This document shows, piece after piece, positions 33,717-42,724 of a stretch of 64,000 nt of DNA (its first letter is position 1; each line of letters opens with the position of its first letter). Source of the DNA: Stigmatella erecta (GTDB lineage Bacteria; Myxococcota; Myxococcia; Myxococcales; Myxococcaceae). Below the pieces are notes generated by a model. The model made no database searches. It was not told where the DNA came from and saw nothing but the letters and a program-made list of their open reading frames with translations. A program made the position numbers and the translations under genes. The stretch is from positions 496,001-560,000 of the forward strand of contig NZ_FOIJ01000001.1 in the NCBI RefSeq assembly GCF_900111745.1, given 5' to 3'.

Positions 33717-35951
33717 ATGCAGAGCAGTCAAGGATGGGTGAGGAAGATGTTGAGCGTATGGCTTGGGCTTTGGCTGGCCGTTGGCTGCGGGCAGGCCACG
33801 GTTGAGACGGATGATCAGGCATTGCGCCTTTCGCCTCTCTGGGGCTCTCAGGCGAGGTCCCGTTTCACCGCAGGGAGTTCTCATTCCTTGGCGGTGCGTC
33901 CAGACGGCACTGTGTGGGCCTGGGGGTACAACGCCTACGGCCAGTTGGGGGATGGCACCTCGAGCCAACACCCTGTGCCTGTGGCAGTGCCAGGCCTGAG
34001 CGGAGTGGTGTCCGTGGCGGCGGGCTCCAACCACTCGCTGGCGGTGCGCTCGGACGGCACCGTGTGGGCCTGGGGGTACAACGCCTACGGTCAGGTGGGG
34101 GATGGCACCACGAGCCGGCGCCCAGTGCCTGGGGCGGTGCAAGGCCTGAGCGGGGTGGTGGCCGTGGCGGCGGGCGACTCCCACTCGCTGGCGGTGCGCT
34201 CGGACGGCACCGTGTGGGCCTGGGGAAACAACTCCAGCGGCCAGGTGGGGGATGGCACCACGAGCCAACGCACCGTGCCTGTGGCGATACAAGGCCTGAG
34301 CGGGGTGGTGGCCGTGGCGGCGGGCGACTCCCACTCGCTGGCGCTGCGCTCGGACGGCACCGTGTGGGCCTGGGGGTACAACTACAGCGGTCAGGTGGGG
34401 GATGGCACCACGAGCCAACGCACCGTGCCTGTGGCGGTGCCAGGCCTGAGTGGGGTGGTGGCCGTGGTGGCGGGCCAATCCCACTCACTGGCGGTGCGCT
34501 CGGACGGCACCGTGTGGGCCTGGGGGGACAACGCCTACGGCCAGTTGGGGAATGGCACCACGAGCCGACGCTTGGTGCCTGGGGCGGTGCCAGGCCTGAA
34601 CGGGGTGGTGGCCTTGGCTGCGAGATCCAACCACTCGCTGGCGGTGCGCTCGGACGACACCGTGTGGGCCTGGGGGTACAACTACAGAGGGCAGCTGGGG
34701 GATGGCACCACGAGCCAACGCACCGTGCCTGTGGCAGTGCAAGGCCTGAGCGGGGTGGTGGCCGTGGCGGCGGGCCACTCCCACTCGCTGGCGGTGCGTC
34801 CAGACGGCACCGTGTGGTCCTGGGGGCACAACGCCTTCGGCCAGTTGGGGAATGGCACCACGAGCCGACGCTTGGTGCCTGGGGCGGTGCAAAGCGTGAG
34901 CGGGGTGGAGGCCGTGGCGGCGGGCCAATCCCACTCGCTGGCGGTGCGCTCGGACGGCACCGTGTGGGCCTGGGGGTACAACGCCTACGGCCAGTTGGGG
35001 GATGGCACCACGAGCCAACGCCCAGTGCCTGTGACAGTGCCAAGCCTGAGTGGGGTGGAGGCCGTGGCGGCGGGCTCCAACCACTCGCTGGCGTTGCGCT
35101 CGGACGGCACCGTGTGGACCTGGGGGTACAACTACAGCGGTCAGGTGGGGGATGGCACCACGAGCCAACGCACCGTGCCTGTGGCGGTGCCAGGCCTGAG
35201 CGGGGTGGTGGCCGTCGCGGGGGGCCACTCCCACTCGGTAGCGTTGCGCTCGAACGGCACCGTGTGGGCCTGGGGGGCCAACGGAAACGGCCAGGTGGGG
35301 GATGGCACCAGAACCCGACGCTTGGTGCCAGTGGCGGTGCAAGGCCTGAGTGGGGTGGTGGCCGTGGCGGTGGGCCAATCCCACTCGCTGGCGTTGCGCT
35401 CGGACGGCACCGTGTGGGCCTGGGGGTACAACTACAGCGGCCAGTTAGGGGATGGCACCACGAGCCAAAGCACCGTGCCCGTGGCGGTGCCAGGCCTGAG
35501 TGGGGTGGTGGCCGTCGCGGCGGGCCAATCCCACTCGCTGGCGGTGCGCTCGGACGGCACCGTGTGGGCCTGGGGGGACAACGGCAGCGGCCGGTTGGGG
35601 GATGGCACCACGGGCCGATCCTTGGTGCCTGGGGCGGTGCAAGGCCTGAGCGGGGTGGTGGCCGTGGCGGCGGGCGACTCCCACTCGCTGGCGGTGCGCT
35701 TGGACGGCACCATGTGGGCCTGGGGGGCCAACGCCTACGGCCAGTTGGGGGATGGCACCACGAGCCAACGCACCGTGCCTGTGGCGGTGCCAGGCCTGAG
35801 CGGGGTGGTGGCCGTGACGGCGGGCTACAACCACTCGCTGATGGTGCACTCGGACGGCATCATGCGGGGGTGGGGGTCCAACGAAGACGGCCAGATTGGC
35901 GATGGCGGACCTACCGACTACGCATACACGCCCGTTCTCTCCTTGTTCTAA
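33717..35951 (+). CDS. RCC1-repeat lipoprotein (beta-propeller)
   Basis: This 744-residue protein has a lipoprotein signal ending in LAVGC (Cys 24), from ATG 33717 preceded by AAGGGG; ATG 33747 is an alternative start. From residue 53 it is made almost entirely of thirteen 50-residue RCC1 units of the form HSLAVRSDGTVWAWGYN...GQLGDGTTSQRTVPVAV, plus a degraded fourteenth. RCC1 units form seven-bladed beta-propellers, so two propellers could be built. Such proteins in myxobacteria are surface or periplasmic and of unknown role; a protein-binding function is likely. The units are unusually alike at the DNA level. Kinase sequences flank it on both sides. Confidence 0.88.
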   Translation: MQSSQGWVRKMLSVWLGLWLAVGCGQATVETDDQALRLSPLWGSQARSRFTAGSSHSLAVRPDGTVWAWGYNAYGQLGDGTSSQHPVPVAVPGLSGVVSVAAGSNHSLAVRSDGTVWAWGYNAYGQVGDGTTSRRPVPGAVQGLSGVVAVAAGDSHSLAVRSDGTVWAWGNNSSGQVGDGTTSQRTVPVAIQGLSGVVAVAAGDSHSLALRSDGTVWAWGYNYSGQVGDGTTSQRTVPVAVPGLSGVVAVVAGQSHSLAVRSDGTVWAWGDNAYGQLGNGTTSRRLVPGAVPGLNGVVALAARSNHSLAVRSDDTVWAWGYNYRGQLGDGTTSQRTVPVAVQGLSGVVAVAAGHSHSLAVRPDGTVWSWGHNAFGQLGNGTTSRRLVPGAVQSVSGVEAVAAGQSHSLAVRSDGTVWAWGYNAYGQLGDGTTSQRPVPVTVPSLSGVEAVAAGSNHSLALRSDGTVWTWGYNYSGQVGDGTTSQRTVPVAVPGLSGVVAVAGGHSHSVALRSNGTVWAWGANGNGQVGDGTRTRRLVPVAVQGLSGVVAVAVGQSHSLALRSDGTVWAWGYNYSGQLGDGTTSQSTVPVAVPGLSGVVAVAAGQSHSLAVRSDGTVWAWGDNGSGRLGDGTTGRSLVPGAVQGLSGVVAVAAGDSHSLAVRLDGTMWAWGANAYGQLGDGTTSQRTVPVAVPGLSGVVAVTAGYNHSLMVHSDGIMRGWGSNEDGQIGDGGPTDYAYTPVLSLF
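33873..35930 (+). repeat. 150-bp tandem repeats encoding RCC1 blades
   Basis: Thirteen exact-length 150-base units run from 33873 to 35822, followed by a degenerate partial unit. Blocks such as GGGGATGGCACCACGAGCC recur unchanged in most units. Variation is concentrated in a few short positions (YNAYGQL, NNSSGQV, YNYSGQV), suggesting homogenisation by recombination with shuffling of a few variants. Confidence 0.93.
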
Positions 35952-35972
35952 TGAAGGAAGGCATGTCAGGCG

Positions 35973-37247
35973 CTACGGACTTGCCGCGGGCGCCACGCGC
36001 GGCAGGGCCAGGGTGAAGACAGTTCCCTTGCCCAGCTCGCTCTCCACCTCGATGTGGCCTCCGTGGGCCCGGACAATCCCGTACGCCACGGAGAGCCCCA
36101 GCCCCATGCCCACCCCGGGGGCCTTGGTCGTGAAGAACGGCTCGAACAGCCGCCGCTTCGTCTCCTCGGACATCCCCGCCCCGGTGTCCCGCACCACCAC
36201 GAGGATCTGCTCACCCTCGCGGCGCGTGCTGATGCGCACCCTGCCGCCTGGGGCAGTGGCCTGCCCCGCGTTGACCATGAGGTTCACCAGCACCTGGACG
36301 AGCTGCCGCGGATGGCCCACGACCCGGCCCACCTCGCCCAGCTCCTTCTCCACCTGGACATGGCCCAGCTGCACCTGCGCGATGCGCAGTCCCATCTCCA
36401 CCTCGGCGTTGAAGTCATAGTCCGTGTGGCGGTCGACCCCGCCCCCCGAGAAGCGGCGCAGGTCCGCGACGATGGCGTTCACCCGCTGGATGCCATCCAG
36501 GGTGCCCGGCAACACATCGTCCACGTACTCGCGCATCACCTCGGACAGCGCCTTCTCTTCCCTCAAGTCCCGGAGCATCGAGCCGACATTGCTCGTCACG
36601 AAGCTCATCGGGTTGTTGATCTCATGCGCCACACCGGCGGCCAGCAGCCCCAGGCTGGAGAGGTGCTCCTGCTTGAGCGCCCGCTCGTGCATCCGCCGCA
36701 TCTCCTGGTGAGCGGTCTCGAGCTGCACCATCGCCTCGCGCAACATCTCCACCCGGCGCTCGGACACCAGGTAGCCGATGACACCGATCAAGGAGAAAGC
36801 CAGCGCCATGGAAGGCCGGGCCCCCGTGAGCAGCGCCACCGTGTTCACCGCTCCCAGGTAGAGCGCCATGCGCAGCCGGACCCACGGGCCAACCCCGAAG
36901 GCCCAGAACATGTTGAAGGGAACGAAGGCCCACAGCAGCACGTGCCACTGGGTGACGACGCCCAGGACACACAAGCCGGTTCCGTTGACGCCCATCCGAA
37001 GCGCTTCCACCACGTGGGACGAGAACCTGTCCGCCAGCCACTCGAGGAAGAGGAGGTTGAACAGGGTGATCCCGAGGCCCATGCACACGAAGAGGGAGAC
37101 CACACGCCACTGGCCCCAGAACGCGCAGATCAACGCCACGTTGATCGCGCCCGCGCCCCATCCCGCCACGCGATGAACGGCGTGCCGGGCCTGTGCCGAA
37201 TCCGTCAGCTGGGCAGCGCGCCCTACCGCGAGCAGCTCGTGTTTCAT
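35973..37247 (-). CDS. Membrane histidine kinase
   Basis: This 424-residue kinase starts at ATG 37247 with AGGTGA upstream; that site contains the stop of the VOC gene, so the two genes are coupled. About five or six helices fill residues 25-180 (VVSLFVCMGLGITLFNLLFL, TGLCVLGVVTQWHVLLWAF). A coiled coil leads to the H box AAGVAHEINNP with H208, and an ATPase with NLMVNAGQAT, VRDTGAGM, FEPFFTTK and GMGLGLSVAYGIV. There is no periplasmic sensor domain of size, so it may sense membrane state or use the helices only as an anchor. Its 3' third is duplicated at 33.1 kb. Confidence 0.9.
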   Translation of the reverse strand: MKHELLAVGRAAQLTDSAQARHAVHRVAGWGAGAINVALICAFWGQWRVVSLFVCMGLGITLFNLLFLEWLADRFSSHVVEALRMGVNGTGLCVLGVVTQWHVLLWAFVPFNMFWAFGVGPWVRLRMALYLGAVNTVALLTGARPSMALAFSLIGVIGYLVSERRVEMLREAMVQLETAHQEMRRMHERALKQEHLSSLGLLAAGVAHEINNPMSFVTSNVGSMLRDLREEKALSEVMREYVDDVLPGTLDGIQRVNAIVADLRRFSGGGVDRHTDYDFNAEVEMGLRIAQVQLGHVQVEKELGEVGRVVGHPRQLVQVLVNLMVNAGQATAPGGRVRISTRREGEQILVVVRDTGAGMSEETKRRLFEPFFTTKAPGVGMGLGLSVAYGIVRAHGGHIEVESELGKGTVFTLALPRVAPAASP

Positions 37248-37251
37248 CCGG

Positions 37252-38031
37252 TCACCTGGGGGCCGAAGGCGCTGCCGGCAACGCATCGCTCGCGCCTTGA
37301 TACAGGGCAAAGGCAGCGCCCTGGGGATCCTCGCACTGGGCGACGCGGTCACCGCTGGGCACCCGCATCGGTCCATTCACGAGCTTGCCTCCCAGCGACC
37401 GGAGCACCGGGAGGGTCGCATCCAGGTCCTTCACCGGCAGGTAGAAGAGCCAGTGGGTGTGAATGGAGGGAAGGCGGGCCGTGTTGGCCATTCCCCCCAC
37501 GTTCTGCCGGGCGCCGCCCCAGGTGAACAGCTGGTAGGTGCCCACCTCGGCGCCCAGCTCCAACGCCCCGGCGGCCTGCCAGCCGAACAGCTCCGCGTAG
37601 CAGGCCCAGGCGTGCTCGCGGTCGGTCGTGTGGAGCTCGTGCCACGCGATGGCCCCCGGATTCGCGTCCCCCCGGCCCGAGCACAGCGCGACCACCGCGC
37701 CCTGCGGATCCTTCAGCAGAACCACGTGCGCTCCCGGGGCGGGCTGCGGCACGGGTCCCAGCCGCTGCGCCCCGAGGGCCACGAAGCGGCGCGCGGACGC
37801 CTCCACGTCCTCGACGCCAATGTGGCCCAGCCAGTGGGCCGGGGCGCCCTGGGCCCGGGCCCGCTCCGGCAAGGCCATGAGCTCCCCCACGCGCCGGGAG
37901 CCCGCCCAGAACACCCGGGCTGCGCCCTCGCGCCGGGCCTCCCAGCCCAGGAGCGCCGTGTAGAAGGCCTCGGCCGCGTCCACGTCCGTGGTTCGGAGTT
38001 CATAGGAAACGAAAGTGCAGGAAGCCGCCAT
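37252..38031 (-). CDS. VOC (glyoxalase/bleomycin resistance) family protein, two domains
   Basis: This 259-residue soluble protein starts at ATG 38031; a GTG ten codons upstream has no ribosome site. It has two vicinal-oxygen-chelate domains, residues 5-120 (FVSYELRTTDVDAAEAFYTA) and 130-250 (AWHELHTTDREHAWACYAEL). The double-domain layout resembles hydroxylase-like and antibiotic-binding VOC proteins of actinobacteria and myxobacteria. Metal ligands cannot be fixed without alignment. Four bases separate it from the kinase gene downstream. The substrate is unknown. Confidence 0.82.
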   Translation of the reverse strand: MAASCTFVSYELRTTDVDAAEAFYTALLGWEARREGAARVFWAGSRRVGELMALPERARAQGAPAHWLGHIGVEDVEASARRFVALGAQRLGPVPQPAPGAHVVLLKDPQGAVVALCSGRGDANPGAIAWHELHTTDREHAWACYAELFGWQAAGALELGAEVGTYQLFTWGGARQNVGGMANTARLPSIHTHWLFYLPVKDLDATLPVLRSLGGKLVNGPMRVPSGDRVAQCEDPQGAAFALYQGASDALPAAPSAPR

Positions 38032-38067
38032 CGCGCCTGTTTCCTCCCGGTTTCGAAACACCGCTAC

Positions 38068-38101
38068 AAAAAAAAGGGGCGGCCCCTCGCCGGGCCGCCC
38101 C
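38068..38101 (-). terminator. Rho-independent terminator of the GH3 gene
   Basis: Arms GGGGCGGCCC (38076-38085) and GGGCCGCCCC (38092-38101) form a 10-bp GC stem with a six-base loop. On the minus strand the stem is followed by eight T residues (A-tract 38068-38075). It lies 35 bases beyond the GH3 stop and is the clearest terminator in the window. Confidence 0.93.
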
Positions 38102-38135
38102 TCCTCACTGCCGGAAACCGCTCCTTCGCCCGCGA

Positions 38136-41100
38136 CTACTTGGTGAAGGAGAGGGGCCCGTTGGACAGCGTGCTGTTGTTGGCGCCATCCACCGCGCGCA
38201 CCCGCCAGGTGTGAGCCCCGGCGGCCAGACCGCTCACCGAGGTCTGCTCCGTGCCCACGCCATACACCTGGAACTCCCAGAACGAGTAGCCGAACGTGGT
38301 GAAGCGCTTCACGCCGCGCATCCGCACGTACCGGCCCACGCCGCTCAGGCCCGTCAGGTCATCGGTTCCACCGTTGCCGGCGCTCTCCGTGTAGAGCGCC
38401 TTCCAGGTGGTGCCATCCAGCGAGGCCTCGATGACGTACTGGCTGCCGTATGCGGCCTCCCAGTTGATGAGCACGCGCTTGACCGAATACACGCCGCCCA
38501 GGTCCACCGTGAAGGTGGCCCCGTCCGGGTTGGTACCGGTGTTCACGCTGGACCAGCGCGTGTTCAGGTTGCCGTCCACCGCGTCGTTCGGGCTGCCGAA
38601 CTCGGAGGAGGAGGCCGAGGCGTTCTTGCCCAGCGCCAGGTTGGTGGTGATGCCCGTGTAGGTGGTGCCCGTGATGGCGGGCGTGCGGTCCACGTTGTCC
38701 ACGATGAGGACGTACTTGGAGACGCCAGCGCCCACGTCGGTGGTCTGCTCCCAGATGAACTGCGTGGGATTGGCCGAGGCCGTGGAGCCTGCCGCCGGGA
38801 CCAGCGCCGAGAAGGCCGCCGGGGGCGTGGTGTCGCTCAGCGTGAAGCTGAACGTGGCCGAGGTGGTGGAGCCGTTCGCCCAGTTGTACGCCTTCACGTA
38901 CCAGGTGTGCGCGCCATTGGCGAGCGCCAGGCCCGGGACCGCGGCCGAGGTGCCCTTGGTGGTCGCCGACGGGATGAGGACGCCATCGATGAAGAGCTCG
39001 TACTTCTGGATGCCCGTGTTCGGATCGTTGCTCGCCGTCCACGCGAACGGAGGCCGCGTGCCGGTGATGGTGGCGCCGTTGGCGGGCGTCTGGAGCGTGA
39101 ACGCCGCGGGCGGGGTGGAGTCCGTCAGCCCGAAGCCCTGGATGCCCGCGCCGTACTGGAAGAGCGGGTCGCCGTAGATGGGCAGGATGTGCTCGCCGGC
39201 GGCGATCTTCTGCCGGATGGTGGTGCGCTGGGCCTCGGTGGCGCCCAGGTCGAACGGCAGGTCCCACTTCTCCAGCTGGTTGTTCGGCACGTCGGTGCCG
39301 AGCTGCGCCATGGAGCGCGGCAGCTGCCAGGGCAGCTGGCCGCGGGGCAGCACGTCGCCGAACAGCAGGTCGGCGATCGCATAGCCGCCCATGTCACCGG
39401 GACGGTAGACCGCCAGCAGCGCGTTGGTCTGCGGCACCACGTTCGTCAGGATGTAGGGGCGCGGCAGGATGAGCACCGTGGTGGTGGGGATGCCCTGCGA
39501 CTTGAAGCCGGTGATGACGCCGTACTGGTTTCCCCACTTCGCGTCGTGCGCGGGGCCGATCGGATCGCCCGGCAGGTAGGGCTTCTCCTTGTCCCACTCG
39601 GTGCCGTGGGTGAAGTAGCTCTCGCCCACCACCACGATGGCGGCGTTGGGCGTCACCCCGGCGGGGGCCGCATCCTTGTAGACGGTGATGCCCGCGGCCT
39701 CGGCGCGCGCCTTGAGCGCCTGGTAGATGGTCGGATCGCCGAACTCCGTGCCGTGGAAGTCCGAGCGCCAGGTGACCATGCAGGCCGGATCATCCGCGCG
39801 GGGGCCCGCGATGACGAGCTTCGAGCCCGCGGCCAGCCGCAAGGGCAGGGCGCCGTCGTTCTTGAGCAGCGTCAGCGACTCCTGGGCGGCGCGGCGCGCC
39901 AGGAACTTGTTGTCCGCGGTGTGCCAGGCGGAGGTGCCCGCGGCACCCTCGCGGTACGGATCCTCGAACACGCCCAGGCGGAACTTCAAGTCCAGCACGC
40001 GGCGGACGGCCTCATCGAGGCGGGACAGCGGAACCGCCGTCTCGAAGTTGCCCATCTGGCCGGGGTTGGCGCCGCCCATCACGTCGGAGCCCGCCTTGGC
40101 GGCGTTGATCCACGCGCTGTCGGGCAGCCAGTCCGTGCAGATGATGCCGTTGTAGCCCATGTTCTGGCGCAGGTAGTTGAGGATGCCGACGTTGTCGCCG
40201 GCGCCGCCGCCCTCGGGCCCCAGCAGCGAGCTGCCGGCGTAGCCGGGCATGATGCCGGAGGTGTTGGCCTCGATGGCCGCGTGCCACGGACGCATGTGGT
40301 AGTGGATGGAGGTGCCGTCGTAGACGATGCCGCCCTCGCCACCGGCGCCCTGGCCCGGCCAGTGCTTGGTGGTGACCCACACGGAGTGGGGGTTCACCTC
40401 GGGGCCGCCCTGGAGGCCGGCGATGAGCGCGCGCGTGAGGCCGGCGGCCAGATCCGCGTCCTCGCCGCTGCCCTCCTGGATGCGGGGGTAGAGCACCTTG
40501 GTGCCCACCTCGGCGAGCGGCGACAGGGTGCCGCGGCTGCCCACGGCGATCTGCTCGCGCCGCTGCATGTCGCCCATCTCCCAGGCGTTCTGGATGTTGC
40601 GCGAGGCGGCCAGGCCCGGCTGCGTGGGCCAGCTCGTCTTGAAGCCGTGGATGGAGTCGCCCGCGTCGACGATCGGGATGCCCAGGCGCGTCCCGGCGGC
40701 CGTCACCTGGAAGTTGGTGATGTCCTCGGTGGACAGGGGGCCCATGGTGAAGCCCGCGCCCGGGAACTCCTTGGCGTTGAAGAACAGCTGCAGCGCCTTC
40801 TCGTGCAGCGTCAGCCGGCCCATCAAGTCATTGACGCGCGTGGCGATGGGGTTGCGCCAATCCTCGTACGGCTCGATGGTGCCGTTCTTGTTCATGTCGC
40901 GCGCGCCGTTGATGAGGTTCACGCCGTCGCTGGCGGTCTCGACCTTGGGCAGGTAGACGCTGAAGGTGCGCAGGTTGGAGCGGCTGGTGCTCCCGCCCGA
41001 CAGCTGGGCCACGACGTACCACTTGTACGTCCACCGGTCGACGAGGTCCTGGTTGAGCGTGAAGGAGGTGCCCGTGACGTTGCCCACCTCGGTGAAGCGG

Positions 41101-42590
41101 TTGAGCAGGTTGCCCGGGGCCATCCAGTCATAGTCGTTGCGGGTGATGTTGACGTAGACCTTGTAGCTGGAGGCGCCGGTGACGGCGGCCCACGAGAGCG
41201 TGGGGCGGCGGGTGGTGGTGATCATCGCGCCCTCGGCCGGGGCGCTCAGGGCGAACGCACCCGTGGTGGGCGGCGGGGCCGGGTGCACGTACGGATCCGG
41301 GATGATGGGGCCTCCGGTGGGCGGCGGCTGGGTGCCGGTGGAGAACACCTCCACCTGCCACTGCGCGCCCTGCACGGCGAGCGCCGTCACGCTCTGCGCG
41401 CGCTGGGTGCCCGAGGACGTGGTGACCACCAGGCGGATGTCGGTGTTGGGCACCGAGCCCGAGTACTGGTTCTTGGACATCGTCACCGTGGTGTTGGCCG
41501 GGAAGGTGAGCGTGTAGGTGAAGACGCCCTTGTTGACCACGGACGGGGTCGACAGGCCCTCGGGCGGGGTGGGCGAGACGCTCAGGGGGGTGGGCGAGAC
41601 GTTGACCTTCGCGTAGGCCACGTCCGGGAACGTGAGCTGGATGGTCTGGTTGCCCGTCTGCGGCGGGGGCGTGGTGCCGCCCCCGGACTTGTAGACCTCG
41701 AACGACCAGAGCGAGTAGCCATAGCCCGTGCCGCGCTCGCCGCCGAGCATGCGCACATAGCGCGCGGTGCCCGAGACGTTGATCTCCTCGCGGCCCGGTG
41801 CCCCGCTGGTGATGGAGGCCAGGGTGGTCCAGTTCACGTCATCCGTGGAGCCCTGGATGGTGTACGTCTTGGCGTAGGCACCTTCCCAGTCGAGCACCAC
41901 CTGGCCAATCTGCTGGGCCGAGCCCAGGTCCACGCGGATCCACTGGGCATCGAGCGAGGCCGAGGACCAGCGCGTGCCGGCATTGCCGTCCACCGCGTAG
42001 GTGGCCGCGAGGTTGGGATCGTTGTTCTCGGTGCTGGAGGCGGTGGCGGGCCGGCCCTTGGCCAGATCCCCCGTGGGGGTGGAGCCGCCGCTGCCGTAGA
42101 CTTCGAACTCCCACAGGGAGTAGCCGTAGCCGATGGCGCGCTGCACGCCGAGCATGCGCACGTAGCGGCCGGTACCGGTCACGGTCAAATCATCGATGCC
42201 GCCGTCCCCATTGGTGACGGTGGCCACATCCGTCCAGCTCGTCGCGTTGGCGGAGATCTGGATCTTGTAGCTCTTGCCGTAGGCCGTCTCCCAGTTGAGC
42301 GTCACCCGGCTGATGGCCGTGGAGGCGCCCAGGTCCACGTAAATCCATTCGTTGTCGGTGAAGCCGCTGCTCCACCGCGTGCCCCCATCGCCGTCCACGG
42401 CGGAGGGACCTGTGAACACACCGTCGCTCGAGGACACGGTGACGGTCTTGCCCTTGGCAAGATTGGTTTGGGCTTGCGCGGCCGCTGGCGCGAGCGCCAT
42501 CAGGCCCACGAGCAACAGGCCCGTGGATGCGCTCGCCCACCGGCTCCAGGCGCTGCGTGCGCCCTGGATGAGATGAGGGATTGGATTCAT
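38136..42590 (-). CDS. Secreted multidomain glycoside hydrolase family 3 enzyme
   Basis: This 1484-residue exoenzyme starts at ATG 42590, without an obvious ribosome site. After a signal peptide (to about residue 40, AQA-QTN) come two F5/8-type C (discoidin/CBM32) domains (about 42-170 and 176-305), an unassigned beta domain (310-425) and a fibronectin-like domain (445-550). GH3 N- and C-terminal domains (about 555-1120) follow, with KHWPGQG and GIICTDW, the latter carrying the nucleophile D820. Two more fibronectin-like domains and a third discoidin domain end the protein. GH3 enzymes of this sort remove glucose from beta-1,3- or beta-1,4-glucans. With the GH16 gene just upstream it should complete glucan breakdown outside the cell. 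Confidence 0.9.
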   Translation of the reverse strand: MNPIPHLIQGARSAWSRWASASTGLLLVGLMALAPAAAQAQTNLAKGKTVTVSSSDGVFTGPSAVDGDGGTRWSSGFTDNEWIYVDLGASTAISRVTLNWETAYGKSYKIQISANATSWTDVATVTNGDGGIDDLTVTGTGRYVRMLGVQRAIGYGYSLWEFEVYGSGGSTPTGDLAKGRPATASSTENNDPNLAATYAVDGNAGTRWSSASLDAQWIRVDLGSAQQIGQVVLDWEGAYAKTYTIQGSTDDVNWTTLASITSGAPGREEINVSGTARYVRMLGGERGTGYGYSLWSFEVYKSGGGTTPPPQTGNQTIQLTFPDVAYAKVNVSPTPLSVSPTPPEGLSTPSVVNKGVFTYTLTFPANTTVTMSKNQYSGSVPNTDIRLVVTTSSGTQRAQSVTALAVQGAQWQVEVFSTGTQPPPTGGPIIPDPYVHPAPPPTTGAFALSAPAEGAMITTTRRPTLSWAAVTGASSYKVYVNITRNDYDWMAPGNLLNRFTEVGNVTGTSFTLNQDLVDRWTYKWYVVAQLSGGSTSRSNLRTFSVYLPKVETASDGVNLINGARDMNKNGTIEPYEDWRNPIATRVNDLMGRLTLHEKALQLFFNAKEFPGAGFTMGPLSTEDITNFQVTAAGTRLGIPIVDAGDSIHGFKTSWPTQPGLAASRNIQNAWEMGDMQRREQIAVGSRGTLSPLAEVGTKVLYPRIQEGSGEDADLAAGLTRALIAGLQGGPEVNPHSVWVTTKHWPGQGAGGEGGIVYDGTSIHYHMRPWHAAIEANTSGIMPGYAGSSLLGPEGGGAGDNVGILNYLRQNMGYNGIICTDWLPDSAWINAAKAGSDVMGGANPGQMGNFETAVPLSRLDEAVRRVLDLKFRLGVFEDPYREGAAGTSAWHTADNKFLARRAAQESLTLLKNDGALPLRLAAGSKLVIAGPRADDPACMVTWRSDFHGTEFGDPTIYQALKARAEAAGITVYKDAAPAGVTPNAAIVVVGESYFTHGTEWDKEKPYLPGDPIGPAHDAKWGNQYGVITGFKSQGIPTTTVLILPRPYILTNVVPQTNALLAVYRPGDMGGYAIADLLFGDVLPRGQLPWQLPRSMAQLGTDVPNNQLEKWDLPFDLGATEAQRTTIRQKIAAGEHILPIYGDPLFQYGAGIQGFGLTDSTPPAAFTLQTPANGATITGTRPPFAWTASNDPNTGIQKYELFIDGVLIPSATTKGTSAAVPGLALANGAHTWYVKAYNWANGSTTSATFSFTLSDTTPPAAFSALVPAAGSTASANPTQFIWEQTTDVGAGVSKYVLIVDNVDRTPAITGTTYTGITTNLALGKNASASSSEFGSPNDAVDGNLNTRWSSVNTGTNPDGATFTVDLGGVYSVKRVLINWEAAYGSQYVIEASLDGTTWKALYTESAGNGGTDDLTGLSGVGRYVRMRGVKRFTTFGYSFWEFQVYGVGTEQTSVSGLAAGAHTWRVRAVDGANNSTLSNGPLSFTK

Positions 42591-42724
42591 AGAGGGAGGG
42601 GGGGGCTGCGAGGGGTGGAACAGCAACGACGGACTCGACTGCGGCACGGCCCATCCCCCCCCAGCCAACAGCACCAGAGAGGGACGGGCCGCGTTGATGC
42701 ACGAAAGACTGCGGACGGAGACGG

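Noticed and set aside
33873-35930. Long tandem repeats considered as a CRISPR array or minisatellite
   Set aside because: Units are 150 bases without unique spacers and are read in frame as RCC1 blades with a lipoprotein signal in front.
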